A stretch of DNA of 64,000 bases from Pictodentalium vernedei (Eukaryota > Mollusca > Scaphopoda > Dentaliida > Dentaliidae), in assembly GCA_031216915.1 (NCBI GenBank), contig CM062290.1:169713453-169777452 (forward strand), in the 5' to 3' direction. The notes under the pieces are model-generated. The model made no database searches, had not been told where the DNA came from, and saw nothing but the letters and a program-made list of their open reading frames with translations. The position numbers were made by a program, and so were the translations under genes. Positions 22,655 through 33,929 of the stretch are shown in pieces (within the stretch, counting starts at the first letter, position 1; every line of letters starts with the position of its first letter).

Positions 22655-23300
22655 AATTAGACCAAATTGGAGTTTCAGGGGCCGAAACCCCATTTTGGGG
22701 GTTCTGCCCCTTTTCTCACATTTGATCCCTAAATTTTGAATTTTTTTGGTCAATTTCATATTTATGGGGTGTAGTTGCATTATGTGTAGTGTTTAACAAG
22801 AGATGTACTGCCGTCCCTAGCATACCTCCATCGTGGCATAACACCTAGAGTGAGTGACTGAAAAGGGGTATTCAGATTGTCTAAAGGTATGGTAAATGGT
22901 TTGGTGTTTGCATGCTGTATGCATTGGAAAACATCATTGAACGACCCCTACCTGAGATTTTGGCTGAACAGATAAAAAAATGGCTATTTTCAATATTGTG
23001 TACAATTTCTAAGTCAAAAAAGGGGGATAACTCTCAGAAGGAATGGTCCATGTTAGAATGAGCTCTTTGGGAAATGGTGTTTACTTGATACTGAAGGTGA
23101 TTTTTAGATTTTTTTTCAATGACAAGAAATCCAATGGTGCCAACAGACATTTGAATAAATAGTCCCAAATTAGGGTTTTTGGGGCTGAACCCCATTTGGG
23201 GTGTTCTTGCCCCTTTTATCCAGATTTGAAGAAAGGGCCAGAATCCCCAAAATAGGGTTCCAGCCCCTAAAACCCCAATTTGGTCTCATTTTTTCCAATT
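22655..23300. repeat. Inverted repeat, 80-bp arms plus an extra copy
   Basis: The arm at about 22655-22735 (AGACCAAATTGG, CAGGGGC, ACCCCATTTTGGGG, GCCCCTTTTC) recurs inverted at about 23222-23300 and, in direct orientation, at 23160-23230. Spacer about 500 bp. Looks like a foldback-type or inverted-ended element. No target duplication identified. Confidence 0.65.
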
Positions 23301-23509
23301 TTCTGATGAATGTTACAAATATGATTCGAAACAATATGCCACAAAATGTTGGAAGAAAGCACTATGCCATATTGTCCTAAATATTAAAACCAGTTTGTCC
23401 TAAATATTTAAACTGATGAGGAAATGTTAAAATTCCTTAACATTATATACAAGCAGTAAAGTAGAGTTTATACAAACTGCAATCATGCCATGCCCAACGA
23501 TTGATCTTT

Positions 23510-23630
23510 TCCACCGACATCTTCCTTGGGTGACAACAAGTGAAGATGCTTCCATGCATAATGGTGTTTGTTTCAACTTTGTATTACTGCAAACAACTTA
23601 AGATAATGTAGAGAAACAACAATCAAACTC

Positions 23631-23662
<32 letters not shown>

Positions 23663-23720
23663 GTACCTTCCTTGGGTTACAACAAGTGAAGATATATCTT
23701 TATGAAGTTTTGTTTTGAAC
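23510..23720. repeat. Direct duplication around a C-run
   Basis: CTTCCTTGGGTKACAACAAGTGAAGAT occurs at 23521 and 23668 (first 20 bases shared apart from one), each followed by related sequence. A C-run of more than 20 bases lies between, where assembly length is unreliable. Confidence 0.6.
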
Positions 23721-23999
23721 CTTTTCAATCAAGAACTCCCACTGGTAACAGAGGCAAGTCCCAGAAAGTTAAGTCTTTTTTTTCAAATCTGCAGTCTACA
23801 GTCAGTGAGACAAAATCTGTATAATAATAACATGCAGAACAGTAAATATAAATTGAAAAGTTTACTATAATTTTTTTCAAATATAATTTTTTCGGAAAAA
23901 TATTTGTTGAATTTGGGAGGTGTACGTGTTTGTGAATCATAAAACTGCACCCAAGAGTGAGAAAATTATTCCTGTCAGGCCACTGGCTTCGATTGGAAA

Positions 24000-24170
24000 A
24001 GTCCAGATTCTTTATTTGGGAATAGACCAATCAATATTTTCAACAGGCAGCCTTTGTTTCATAGAATACAGAACTGCTTACTGCAGTTGTGGAGTAGATC
24101 ACTAAGGATTTATCAACCTGTAGCTTTTGAAATATATATATTGATTGATCTACTCCACAACTGCAGGCAG
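24000..24170. repeat. MITE-B-like palindromic repeat
   Basis: 24005-24052 (AGTCCAGATTCTTTATTTGGG, then AGACCAATCAATATTTTCAAC) resembles the left half of the TTAA MITE at 32956. Downstream, CTGCAGTTGTGGAGTAGATCA (21 bases, the first 20 at 24081-24100) is inverted at 24146-24166 with a 45-bp spacer. Confidence 0.6.
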
Positions 24171-24308
24171 CAGCACCCTGTGTTTTAAGAAATTACAATG
24201 TGCCATGGTTCTGTCAGAATTGGAAAAACAATTTCAGGTTCAAATTGCTAATTTTTTAAATGTCTTTGAACCTACATGTAACATGCGTGGTCTGATTAGA
24301 AGCTTGCA

Positions 24309-24430
24309 CTCCTGCATTTTCTTTGGAGTTCAAGTCATGAAAACTGGATCATCATGCTATACTGAGTAGCTCCTGCATTTTCATTAGAGTTCAAGTCATG
24401 AAAACTGGATCATCATGCTATACTGAGCAG
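24309..24430. repeat. 61-bp tandem duplication
   Basis: Two units, 24309-24369 and 24370-24430, are identical apart from about four bases (CTTTGGAG against CATTAGAG, GAGTAG against GAGCAG). Confidence 0.9.
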
Positions 24431-24589
24431 CCCAGTTTTTCTGTTTACCACAATGTTTTTGGCGTCCTCAAATTTTGTGCCCGGATGTCTAAATTCACCA
24501 CCAACCAACATCAGGCCCGGACAATAACCTTTTGATGGAAAGAGAAAACTCAATAAGATATATACACAATGTATTATTGTGTTTGGGTA

Positions 24590-27092
24590 TTACTGATTAC
24601 TGAAGAGAATAATTTTTGATAATTTTTTTCTAATTAGTTCACCATGAAGCATTTCTGTGTGTTTTTCGGCTAGATGATGCATTCTAATTTTACTATACGA
24701 TTTTGAAATGCATTTAATGAGACCAAAAATGGGGTAATCGTTTGGTGTGGAATCAAACATATGTTCATTGAGGTCTGAAAAAAATTTTTTTTTTGCTCCC
24801 ACCTCAGACAAAACCAAAGTTGCAATTGCATTGGAAACATTTTTACATGTTGGTAGCTTGTTTTCAGTTGAGACAAGTAGTCTTTGAAAACACTGTTCAG
24901 TATTTTGACACACAGTGACGACACTTTTTGAAGGGATAATTAGCCCACCACAATTTTTTTTGTTTAATGAGCCTGTATCCAAAAGCAGGTTCATTTACTG
25001 TTTTGCATGTTAATGAGTTGATACAAGTAGGACATTTTATGATTTTCTTCACCATATGTACCACAAATCCTGAAATATAACCAACAACCTCTTTCTTGTA
25101 TATTCGATAAAGGTTGTAGGTTTGGGACATCAGCATAGTCATGATCTTCTTGAGCTGGATTTCTTGGCTCAAGGTCATAACCACGCATAACATTTACTTC
25201 CAGAACACCCTGTTCTACCCCATGAACAGAGGCACAGTCTCTTGTTGCATGGAGTAAATCAGTAGTATCCTGAGAAGTACAATTTCCACTGTTAGAGGAC
25301 ACTTCGCTTCTCATAAGTAAGCGTTTGAAAGACGCTTTGAACTGTCTCGAAGTGGGGTTATTATTGCAGCCACCAGAAGATCTTATTGCTGCAAAAAATA
25401 ACTCCACATGATCTTGGCTGAATTTATAATTCAGCAAATATTTCAAGGGGCTGCCTTCAACTTCAACTAAGTCTCTGTACAAAGGGAGTACACTTTTAAT
25501 GGCAACCATGAAACCCAAGAATGTTGTCTTCCGTCGTGTTTGGAACATGGGTTTCTCATCTCCTGAATTGTCTTTCAAAAGAGATATATAGTTGAATGCT
25601 TCATTCAGGAAGGAAAGGTTCCCAATGAGCTCTATTGGATGAGCGCAAGGGTGCCTTATAATTTTTAGCAATTGGATTTCTTGACTTTAAGATATCAAAC
25701 AATTTGTCAAATAATCTTATAAATTTTACTGTTGCCTCACACCCCTGAAATTGTGGAAGGTTCAGCTTCTTGCAGCAAAACTCTAGTGAATCTGCTACAC
25801 TGGCACTTAGTGTCTGTGCGGCTAGATTCACTTTCATTTTCTGTTTCTGCCACAAAATGTGCATTTTTTTCAACTTGTTTCCCAAGTGGATACCTTCATT
25901 TTGTTGGAGTTTGTTCAATTCTTCTAGAAAGAACCACATGATTTTACCCCCTTCTTGATCTTTCATGATGCAGTATTCAGCCAATGTGTTTCTTAATAAC
26001 TTTAGCATGTGGTATATATCTAAAAATACATAAATTTTCTGTGCAGAATCAGAGGGGTGGGCAAAGCATGGCTTCAAGTCAGGCATAACTAAAGAAGCTC
26101 CAAGTGACTTGAGTAGTGATATGGGTGAACTGGGTCCATCACATGTTAAGGAAACAACAATGACACCAATATCATGTAATTTCCGTAAACAGATTTTCAC
26201 CAAGTTTGCCATTTCTTCTCCAGACATTGTTGATATAAAGAAATAGGCACATGGTATTTTCCAATTGCTTTTCAAAGATACCACCATGAACACCAAGGCT
26301 TCACTAGCTTCTGGCATCTGGTCATCTTCAACTATTTCAGTCCCAAGATCAGTATATCCTAAATATTTAGAGCTGTCGTATTCAATGTGCTTTCTTATAC
26401 TCATTTCATCCAGCATAAGACTACAGAAAATTTTTGTATCAGAATTCTCTACTAAACACTTCAGAGCTGAAAAAGATTCTTGTGTGAAGCCTGGCTCAGC
26501 ATTGATTTTACTGTACCAGGTTCTTATGACAGATGGATGAGGCAGAGCGAGATGGAACGTTTTTCTCACGTAGTTGTATGCTTTAGAGGAATAGAATTGT
26601 AGAGTTAGAGCAAACGATCTGAGATTGGATGGGTATGCTTTACTGGAAATTTTTTTATTTTTGTGCTCAACAATTCTTTTCATCAGCTCTGAAGGCACAG
26701 AAGAGTATGTACACTTTAATATTTCCTCACAGTTATTTGAAATCAAATTTTTTTTCTTCAAATCATCAACAATTAGGTTTAGACTTTTTTTAATTTTCTT
26801 TTTTAAACGAATGATCTTTTTCTGTGCAGATTTTTTTTTTTGTTTTCTGATTAACAGCAATTAGTAAAAATTTCTCGGCCTCTTTCTTCCAAAATATCAG
26901 ACTTTTTGAGTTACTGTAAGAATGATCAGACAGATCAGTTGCTGTGATATCATTTTGCAGCTCATGATCTGTTGATGTATCATCATTTTGCAGCTCACTA
27001 TCTGTTGAGATGTTACAGCCTTCCGGCAGATGTTGTTCATTGCTGTTGATGTTGTTAACTGGAAAATTGGATTTACTGGAAATTCGTCTTAT
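24590..27092 (-). pseudogene. P-element/THAP9-like transposase, broken
   Basis: Main frame 26860-25601: Lys-rich coiled coil (about residues 5-40), the H-T-H-like region, then SLMLDEMSI (first catalytic Asp), VSLTCDGPSS (second) and VFLDIYHMLKLLRN in the inserted GTP-binding-type domain, ending NYKAPLRSSN. It continues in other frames: FLNEAFNYISLLKD and FSQDHVELFFAAIRSSGG (catalytic Glu) at 25671-24991, YISGFVVHMV with KCPTC at 25193-24897, and GGLIIPSKSVV to the end at 24590. A 5' exon portion up to the acceptor TTTTCACAG (27092) is open but in another frame across an A-run at 26829-26840. The THAP zinc-finger exon was not found. At least three frame changes, most beside homopolymers. Either a dead copy or an assembly-damaged one. 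Confidence 0.9.
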
Positions 27093-27129
27093 CTGTGAAA
27101 AGCATATATAACAGGGTTAAAAATGATGA

Positions 27130-27500
27130 CATGACATGACTTCTTGTTGTGATACGACCATTCCTTTTGAGCAGGTCGAATTATGGTATGGGAATGCCTG
27201 TCCATTCATCCATCTGTCTGTTCGCCACTTCGATTTTAGTTGTTCTGGCTATTACTTTAAAACTATATATCGAACAAATCCCACTTTTTTGTGGTGGTTT
27301 GGGTTTGGGAAGAGAGAGGTATCTTTTCAATATCCAGCAGTGTTGCATGTCAAATAATGGTCTTCATGGCAGTTATCTTTGATTTTGTGTGAGGATTGTT
27401 TATCCGACCCATTATTTTGTGATCAGACTTCACATTATACATGTAGAATCATAACACTGGGGTTTATCTTGACCATCACTCACAGTTGTCATTCCAAGGT
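27130..27500. repeat. Dispersed repeat (ATTATGGTATG...TGTCC type)
   Basis: GAATTATGGTATGGGAATGCC followed by TGTCCATTCATCCATCTGTC (first 20 bases each) resembles 63760-63920 (TTGTGGTATACC ... TGTCCGTCCGTCC), and both are followed by TTGTCATTCCAAGGTTA. No coding function is supported. Confidence 0.45.
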
Positions 27501-27805
27501 TAAGAGGTCCAAGAAATTTTACCTACATCTACTCTAAATTTACTCGACCCATGGTATAAAAGCATTGGGGTCATACTGAGGGTGTCGCACACCCTCAATA
27601 CAGAGAATTATGCAAATAAACATTGAAAAATCTCTTGCTTCAATTTTTTCATATTCATTAAATGTGTAAGTGCAATGGAATGAAAAAGTATGAAAATGAG
27701 GTTTTTTTTACAATTAAATTGATATAAAAACTTCCAAAATTCTTGATACATTCACACTGCGCCTATGCATTCAACATGTCTGTGATGATCGTGAGCACCC
27801 TCAAG

Positions 27806-27905
27806 NNNNNNNNNNNNNNNNNNNNNNNNNNNNNNNNNNNNNNNNNNNNNNNNNNNNNNNNNNNNNNNNNNNNNNNNNNNNNNNNNNNNNNNNNNNNNNN
27901 NNNNN
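27806..27905. other. Assembly gap, exactly 100 N
   Basis: A run of exactly 100 N, a conventional placeholder for a scaffold join of unknown size. G- and C-runs flank it on the right (27911-28003). Continuity across this point is unproven. Confidence 0.99.
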
Positions 27906-27972
27906 TTTTTGGGGGGGGGTGGGTGGGGGGGTGGCGAAAAACTTTTTGATCCCCCTCCCCTCCCCTCTCCAG

Positions 27973-28004
<32 letters not shown>

Positions 28005-28175
28005 AGCTACGTCCCTGAGGTAAGCACGGGATGATGGAATCTTACAAGAGGGAAGTACATCGGCCGGCGGATCCTTTTAATAGAATTATACTTTTATTGC
28101 AAGATTAACCCGACAACACTGCATTGACAGCACTGACTTTCATCGACAAAAATTCAAAATTGATTTGATACAAAA

Positions 28176-28341
28176 ATGAATCGCGACCACGCTTTCGCCC
28201 GAATAGAAGTGGATGATTCGTACAAAATTGGACGAGGTTTAAGCCTTATATCGCGAGGCCCCCTCTACTTGTCGAACTTTTCAATTGAGAAACATGGTGA
28301 ATTCAATCATTGGAAAGGCCAAGCATTCATTCATCAGTCAG
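28176..28341 (+). CDS. Candidate first coding exon, unknown protein
   Basis: ATG at 28176 opens about 55 codons (MNRDHAFARIEVDDSYKIG ... KGQAFIHQS) before a strong splice donor, CAGTG|GTGAGT, at about 28342. The frame stays open to 28538, but the peptide after the donor loses its charged, structured character. I do not recognise the family. It lies just right of the scaffold gap, so upstream context is missing. It could also be chance. Confidence 0.3.
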
Positions 28342-28559
28342 TGGTGAGTTCACCACTTGGGCATTTACTTATTAACATTATTTGGGTGACAGTAGCAGAT
28401 TCTAGGGATGTTCCTCCAGCGAGTCTATGCTCTAGTTCAAAGTTCTGCAAAACTGACAAAACGACACGCCCCTGGCTGTTGAAAGTGTTATTAAGCCCCA
28501 ATTTAAAAATGGACGAGAGTGCAGTGCTTGAGAACTAAATTTGCAATCAGAACTAGTTT

Positions 28560-29523
28560 TGGCCTAGATGATTTTTTAATATTACATGACTGGATAAAAT
28601 GTATGCTTGGTAATCGGCAGATTTTTTTTCCAAAATATCTCTAGGCCTTGGGCCTACTTATTGTTTATTGCTCGATGATGACCGAATCCGTTGAAAAAAA
28701 ATACTAGTAAAACGTTAAGCTTAGTAAAATAATTATTTTTAATACAAATACTACTCTGCGGCTGCAACACAATAGTAGCCCTACAATATCTCTTCATTTA
28801 TAAAAAAAAAATTAATATCGTGGTTGTGTGTCTGTTGATGGGGTAATCCCCCCCCCCCCCCCCCCCCCCCTTGCCACACACACTTCACCCGCTTTCGACA
28901 CAACTAGCACTGCAATAAATAATTTATCAATTAATCCATCGTACGCTTTCTTTCACTCATAAATAAACATTTGTTTGAAAAACATTAATTGTAGACTGAT
29001 AGGCCTACACGCTACAGTCACACGAAGAGAAGAAATTATTTTTTTTATTTTATTTTTATACTTTTATGTTGATTTTTCAGATTTCTTCCTTCTTTTGCCG
29101 CAACTTCTGATACAACAGGTTCTTGGCATTGTTATTAATTATATAGATATAAGTTAAATTATCAAAAAATCAAATCAATTGAAAATTAATTCTGTTATAA
29201 AACTCTGTTATAAAACAGTCGACGGACCGGCCGTTCATTGTATATTTTTCCGTATAGTCGTCTGCAGTGTTTTCATCTGCAGTCAAAGGTGAACAGGTCA
29301 AACGTCATCTATGGGAGGAGTTACCGCGTCGATTGACGTGACGCCATGGTAGGGGCATTTCTGGTGGCGACGTTTTCGATTACGTTCCAGCAATCCAGTT
29401 ATATTGAGATCAGTGGTTGACACTGTTTTGTGTCGGAAGTTTTCAAACACGCCATAACGTCACTCAATCGAGTAACGTCCAATAAGATGCGTTCTTACTA
29501 AGGGGGTAACTGAGTTGTATTTT
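28560..29523. other. No gene recognised
   Basis: AT-rich DNA with a C-run (28850-28870). Nothing supportable. Confidence 0.45.
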
Positions 29524-29605
29524 ATTGTTTGGGGCCGTAAACGATGGTTTTACTGTAAAACGGATATTTGCGACAGTAAAACCAGCGTTTACGGCCGCAA
29601 ACAAT
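29524..29605. repeat. 33-bp palindrome, 16-bp spacer
   Basis: Arms 29524-29556 and 29573-29605 (ATTGTTTG, GGCCGTAAACG, TGGTTTTACTGT) are reverse complements with two mismatches. Confidence 0.9.
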
Positions 29606-29889
29606 CAAATTCATTTTTATCTCCCAACTATAAAACAACGCCTTGTTGAAGACAACAATTTAAATCTAAAAATACAGTCTTCGTGGCGTCATTTGGGAGT
29701 TCCGAAACAAATCACGAAATATATTTTACGCTGCCACTGCACAAATAGTTCCAAACGTTTTAGTAATTTCATCAGCAATAACAAAATATATTTATATTTG
29801 TACTGACAACATTTAATATGAAATAGGTGCTACCTAAAAGCGAGCGCAAGTAGTCTCATTCAACTTGAAGTCAATAAAATCGTGTCAAC

Positions 29890-31347
29890 CAACATGGTTT
29901 AGATCCCTAGTGCATTGTGGGTCCACAGATTGAATTTGGTCAAAATTGACCCAATAGGTCGCCCGTTGCCAGGGAGGCACGTTGGTTGTTAGGGAAACAA
30001 ACTGACATCATCACTGACGCCTTGGTTTGAATCCCTGATGCATTATGGCCCCCACATATCAAATTTAGTCAAAATTGGCCCAGTAGGTCGCCCGTTGCTA
30101 GGGAGGCACGTTGGTTGGTAGGGAAACAAACTGACATCATTACCGACTCCTTGGTTTGAATCCCTGATGCATTATGGCCCCACATATCAAAATTGGCCCA
30201 GTAGGTCGCCCATTGCTAGGGAGGCACGTTGGTTGTAAGGGAAACCAACTGACACCATTTTCGATTCTTTGGTTTGGATCCCTAGTGCACTGTGGTTCCA
30301 TATATCAAATTTGGTCGAAATTGGCCCAAGAGGCCGTTCGTTGCTAGGGAGGCACGTTCGTTGCTAGGGAAACAAACTGACATCATTACCGACTCCTTGG
30401 TTTGGATTCCTAGTGCATTATGGGTTCATATGTCAAATTTGGTCAACACTTGCCCAATAGGTCGCCCGTTGCTAGGGTTGCACGTTGGTTGCTAGGGAAA
30501 CAAACTGACATCATTACCGACTCCATGACTTGAATCCCTGGTGCATTAAGTGTCCACGTATCAAATTTAGTCAAAATTGGTCCAGTGGGTCGCCCGTTGC
30601 TAGGGAGGCACGTTGGTTGCTAGGGAAACCAACAGACACCATTTTCGATTCTTTTGTTTGGATCCATATATCAAATTTGGTCGAAATTGGCCCAAGAGGC
30701 CGTACGTTGCTAGGGAGGCACTTTGGTTGTTAGGGAAACCAACAGACACCATTTTCGATTCTTTTGTTTGGATCCCTAGTTCATTGTGGATCCATATATC
30801 AAATTTGGCCCAAGAGGCCGTACGTTGCTAGGGATTTTCTAGCTATTTTCGACTCCTTGGTTTGGATTCCTAGTGCATTATGGGTTCATATATCAAATTT
30901 GGTCCAATTGGCCCAATAGGTCGTCTGTTGCTAGGGAGGCACGTTGGTTGCTAGGGAAACAAACCGACATCATTACCGACTCCTTGGATTGAATCTCTGA
31001 TGCATTATGGGTCAACGAGTGAAATTTAGTCAAAGTTGGCCCAGTAGGTCGCCCGTTGCTAGAGAGGCACGTTGGTTGTTAGGGAAACCAACTGACACCA
31101 TTTTCGATTCTTTGGTTTGCATCCCTAGTGCATTGTGGATCAATACATCAAATTTGGTCGAAATTGGCCCACGGGGCCGCCCGTTGCTAGGGAGGCACGT
31201 TCGTTGCTAGGGAAACAATCTGACATCATTACCGACTCCTTGGTTTGGACCCCTATTGCATTACGGGGCCATATATCAATTTTGGTCAAAATTGGTCCAA
31301 TAGATCGCCTGTTGCTAGGGGTGTTGTGTGTTGCTAGGGACGCCACG
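29890..31347. repeat. 128-bp satellite, about 11 units
   Basis: Marked by GTCGCCCGTTGCTAGGGAGG at about 29961, 30090, 30208, 30336, 30464, 30592, 30702, 30820, 30923, 31051, 31179 and 31307. The usual interval is 128 bp, with shorter units of 103-119 bp. Each unit also carries a second GTTGCTAGGGAAAC, TTGGTTTGGATCCCTAG, TGCATTATGGG and ATCAAATTTGGTC. Because 128 is not a multiple of three, the overlapping 60-70-codon frames on the + strand are repeat translations and not genes. Confidence 0.9.
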
Positions 31348-32580
31348 TGATGTAGTAAATTGTAAATTAGTCTGACTCCCGGTGTATTATGGGAGAAGAT
31401 CTCAATAGCACCTCCACGCCCCCTCCCCTGTTACTTCCCTCAACTGATGGTTCATTCACTTTACCCAAATGGTATCCGAATGTTCCTTTGAAAACAATTA
31501 TATTGTCCCTTTTTGTTCTTGGGAAGATTCCTCGAATAATAGCCGTTCTCGTAAAGTCTCTTCTCGGGCGTTCCTTCCGGTGAACAAACATCCTGTTGAT
31601 TTCAAAATGGCAGCCGGCACGGAGACACAAATTTTGACATCAAAGCTGTAGAGGAGTTTCAGAAGAATTGACTCATTTACACGTGTTAACCTTTTGAGCT
31701 CGTTTCCGAACGGGCTTCGCCCGTTCTGGGGGCGCTCGCTATCATGTTTAAGCCTGTCGGAATCAGTTTTTTCAACTTTCATTTCATTACTCATCAGTCT
31801 CTGCCAAACCTCTTCCGCATTAATATTAAACTTTCCAACTTCTTCCATATTAATCACAGCTAATTACAAGAAAGATAGAAAACGGGTTTTTTACAGCGAG
31901 TCAACGCGTTCACAGCCTTTATTTACCTGGGATAGAGGAGTCAATGACTCCAAATGGAACGAAAATAGAACGCCCACGAATACAGCTTGACTTTCCTGAA
32001 AGTTTTCGACAACACAAAATTTCCGACTGGTTACTATTGCAAATTTTATTGATTAACCAATCACATTTCGAGATTTATATTAATTGTATCATAATTGTAG
32101 TTTATACGCGTAATCCAAATTCCACGCGTGGTGTAGGCCTTATCTAGAACATTTCCCAATGTCAGTATTGTGTTGCGTAACGTTGAATGTACACGGCAAT
32201 CACAGGGGCGGCGGAAGCCCCCCACCCCACCACCCCCCACCCCCACTCACTTTTTTTGCCGGGCCATGTTTTTTTGTATGCATATATTTTAACACAACCA
32301 ATGACTGGTGAAACAAGGGGCGGATCCAGAGCCTCCTCCATATTTTCGCCAGCTATGTTTCTCTCGTACTGGTTCAGTTTCGTTGGATTTCGGATCATTT
32401 CTTACAGTAAGTTGCAGCAAACGCTAAAATGTATACAGTCTGTTATAAAAAAAATCGGTTAATTCAAATAGATCGTAATCTTACAGACATACAAGTACCA
32501 AATCCACCCCTTGACAAGATAATCCACAAACAGTATAATTGCTGTTAACGTCTGGTAAAGCATACAGGTGAGGTCAATTT
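31348..32580. other. No confirmed gene; C/G-rich repeat pieces
   Basis: Apart from the tentative - strand exon at 31660-31860, this contains a short repeat with C-runs (32200-32250) and AT-rich DNA. No further features can be supported. Confidence 0.4.
31660..31860 (-). CDS. Candidate first exon on - strand, unknown
   Basis: Read on the - strand, ATG near 31848 opens a charged peptide (MEEVGKFNINAEEVWQRLM, then a Lys/Glu/Asp-rich stretch ending GNELKRLTR). The frame continues to 31498 with less convincing sequence. No family recognised. A mirror repeat or chance frame is equally possible. Confidence 0.2.
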
Positions 32581-32589
32581 ATCAGCTTT

Positions 32590-32775
32590 GGTCGTTACGA
32601 ATATGCATGCTTTACCGACCTTTTTTGACGGCTCTCTAAGTGTGAAATCTTTCAAATACAGCTCCTCAAAAATCTCAAAATATCCGCCCAGATGCATGGA
32701 AATTGGGGTTTGGGGAACCTGGAATTTAAAATTTTCGTACGACGACCATCCATCGTCCGAACCAGCCAGCCCCCC
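32590..32775. repeat. Dispersed repeat, copy 1 of 2
   Basis: Shares CTCTVTAAGTGTGAAATCTT, CTCAAAATATCC, GGGTTTGGGGA and CCTGRAATTYA with 45660-45800 in the same orientation. Ends are not defined. Confidence 0.7.
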
Positions 32776-32955
32776 CCCCCCCCCACCCACCCCCTCCCTC
32801 CCATCCACTTTGAAAATCGTTCCGCCGCCCCAGAATCGTGATATAAATAATACGTATTGCACGGCACACCGTTAAATATTGGTCTCCGGTGAGTGGACTA
32901 TCCGTCCTCATTGACCACTACTTTGGCATAGTCAACTCCAAACCGTGTAATGTTT

Positions 32956-33196
32956 TTAACCCCTTGAACACTGATGGCATCTTCCATGTAAGTTCAATGG
33001 AAGCAATAGGAAGAGTCCATATTCATTATTTGGGGCAAGACCAATTAATATTTTCAACGTGCAGCCTTAGGGCTGCACGTTGAAAATATTGATTGGTCCA
33101 CACCACACATTTACCTTGTAGCCATTCCACTTAATGACATTATGACGTAGCTTGTGACCCGGCCGGAAAAACGGCCTCTGGGGTTCAAAGGGTTAA
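32956..33196. mobile_element. MITE family B (TTAA, palindromic core)
   Basis: 241 bp. Starts TTAACCCCTTGAACACTGA and ends TCTGGGGTTCAAAGGGTTAA, giving inverted ends TTAACCCYTTGAAC with the TTAA target of piggyBac-type elements. The centre is a palindrome, GACCAATTAATATTTTCAAC, GTGCAGCC / GGCTGCAC and its inverse (33040-33102). A diverged relative is at 24000-24060. Non-coding. Confidence 0.85.
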
Positions 33197-33713
33197 TATA
33201 CCGGTATTATAGTCGTGGGTAGATAACAGATAGCAAAACCAACATCATAGATGACATTACGCGTGAGAAACTCCTTTCCACAAATCTAGTCTTCTACGAG
33301 TACACGAGACAAGACGTTTCTGAAGTCGGATAATCAGTCGGGCATTTTCGTACAGTTTGCCCCAGTCGTTATCTCGGGAACTGAAGGGTCCAACTGGTCG
33401 AAGCCGAATGTTAGTTTTTGTGTCTGACTAGACTCATCCTTTTGAATTGATGGTTCTTTTCAAGATGAACTGTAGCTCCTCTTTTCTCCACCTGAGGTAC
33501 CGGTACTAATGCAATGTGCGTTGTTTTAAGGTGCATACAGGGCTGAGGAGCTGGGGTGGTTTCAGCTCTCTCACTTGGCAACAATGTTCAAAATAGTAAT
33601 AGAATGAATTTCGATAACGCCCATATTATTATTATAGCAAAAGTGTGTACTGACATACACTTAAATGTTTGATATTCTCGAGTTGGCGATTATCCGAGTC
33701 GGTGTCGGAGTAA

Positions 33714-33925
33714 CGACTGTTACGACCCGTAATGTAATAAATGCCCATAATGTAATACCTACCCATAATGTAATACAAAAACGACCCGTAATGTAATACG
33801 AACCCATAATGTAATAAAAAACGACCCATAATGTAATAAATGTAATAACGTGTAATAAATGTTAGGTACCCATAATGCAATAAAATTTTTAAAAAATTAG
33901 ATACAAATTACACTTTTCCAGGCCC
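33714..33925. repeat. RCCCRTAATGTAATA irregular tandem repeat
   Basis: About nine copies of CCCATAATGTAATA or CCCGTAATGTAATA separated by 3-35 bp of AC-rich or A-rich spacer. Confidence 0.85.
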
Positions 33926-33929
33926 GTAA

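Noticed and set aside
30292..31210. Series of 60-72-codon ORFs with shared peptide
   Set aside because: They are translations of the 128-bp satellite. The unit length is not divisible by three, so the shared peptide reflects DNA repeats and not a repeated protein.
29890..31347. CRISPR-like array
   Set aside because: Units are 128 bp without unique spacers between constant short repeats, and the context is animal nuclear DNA.
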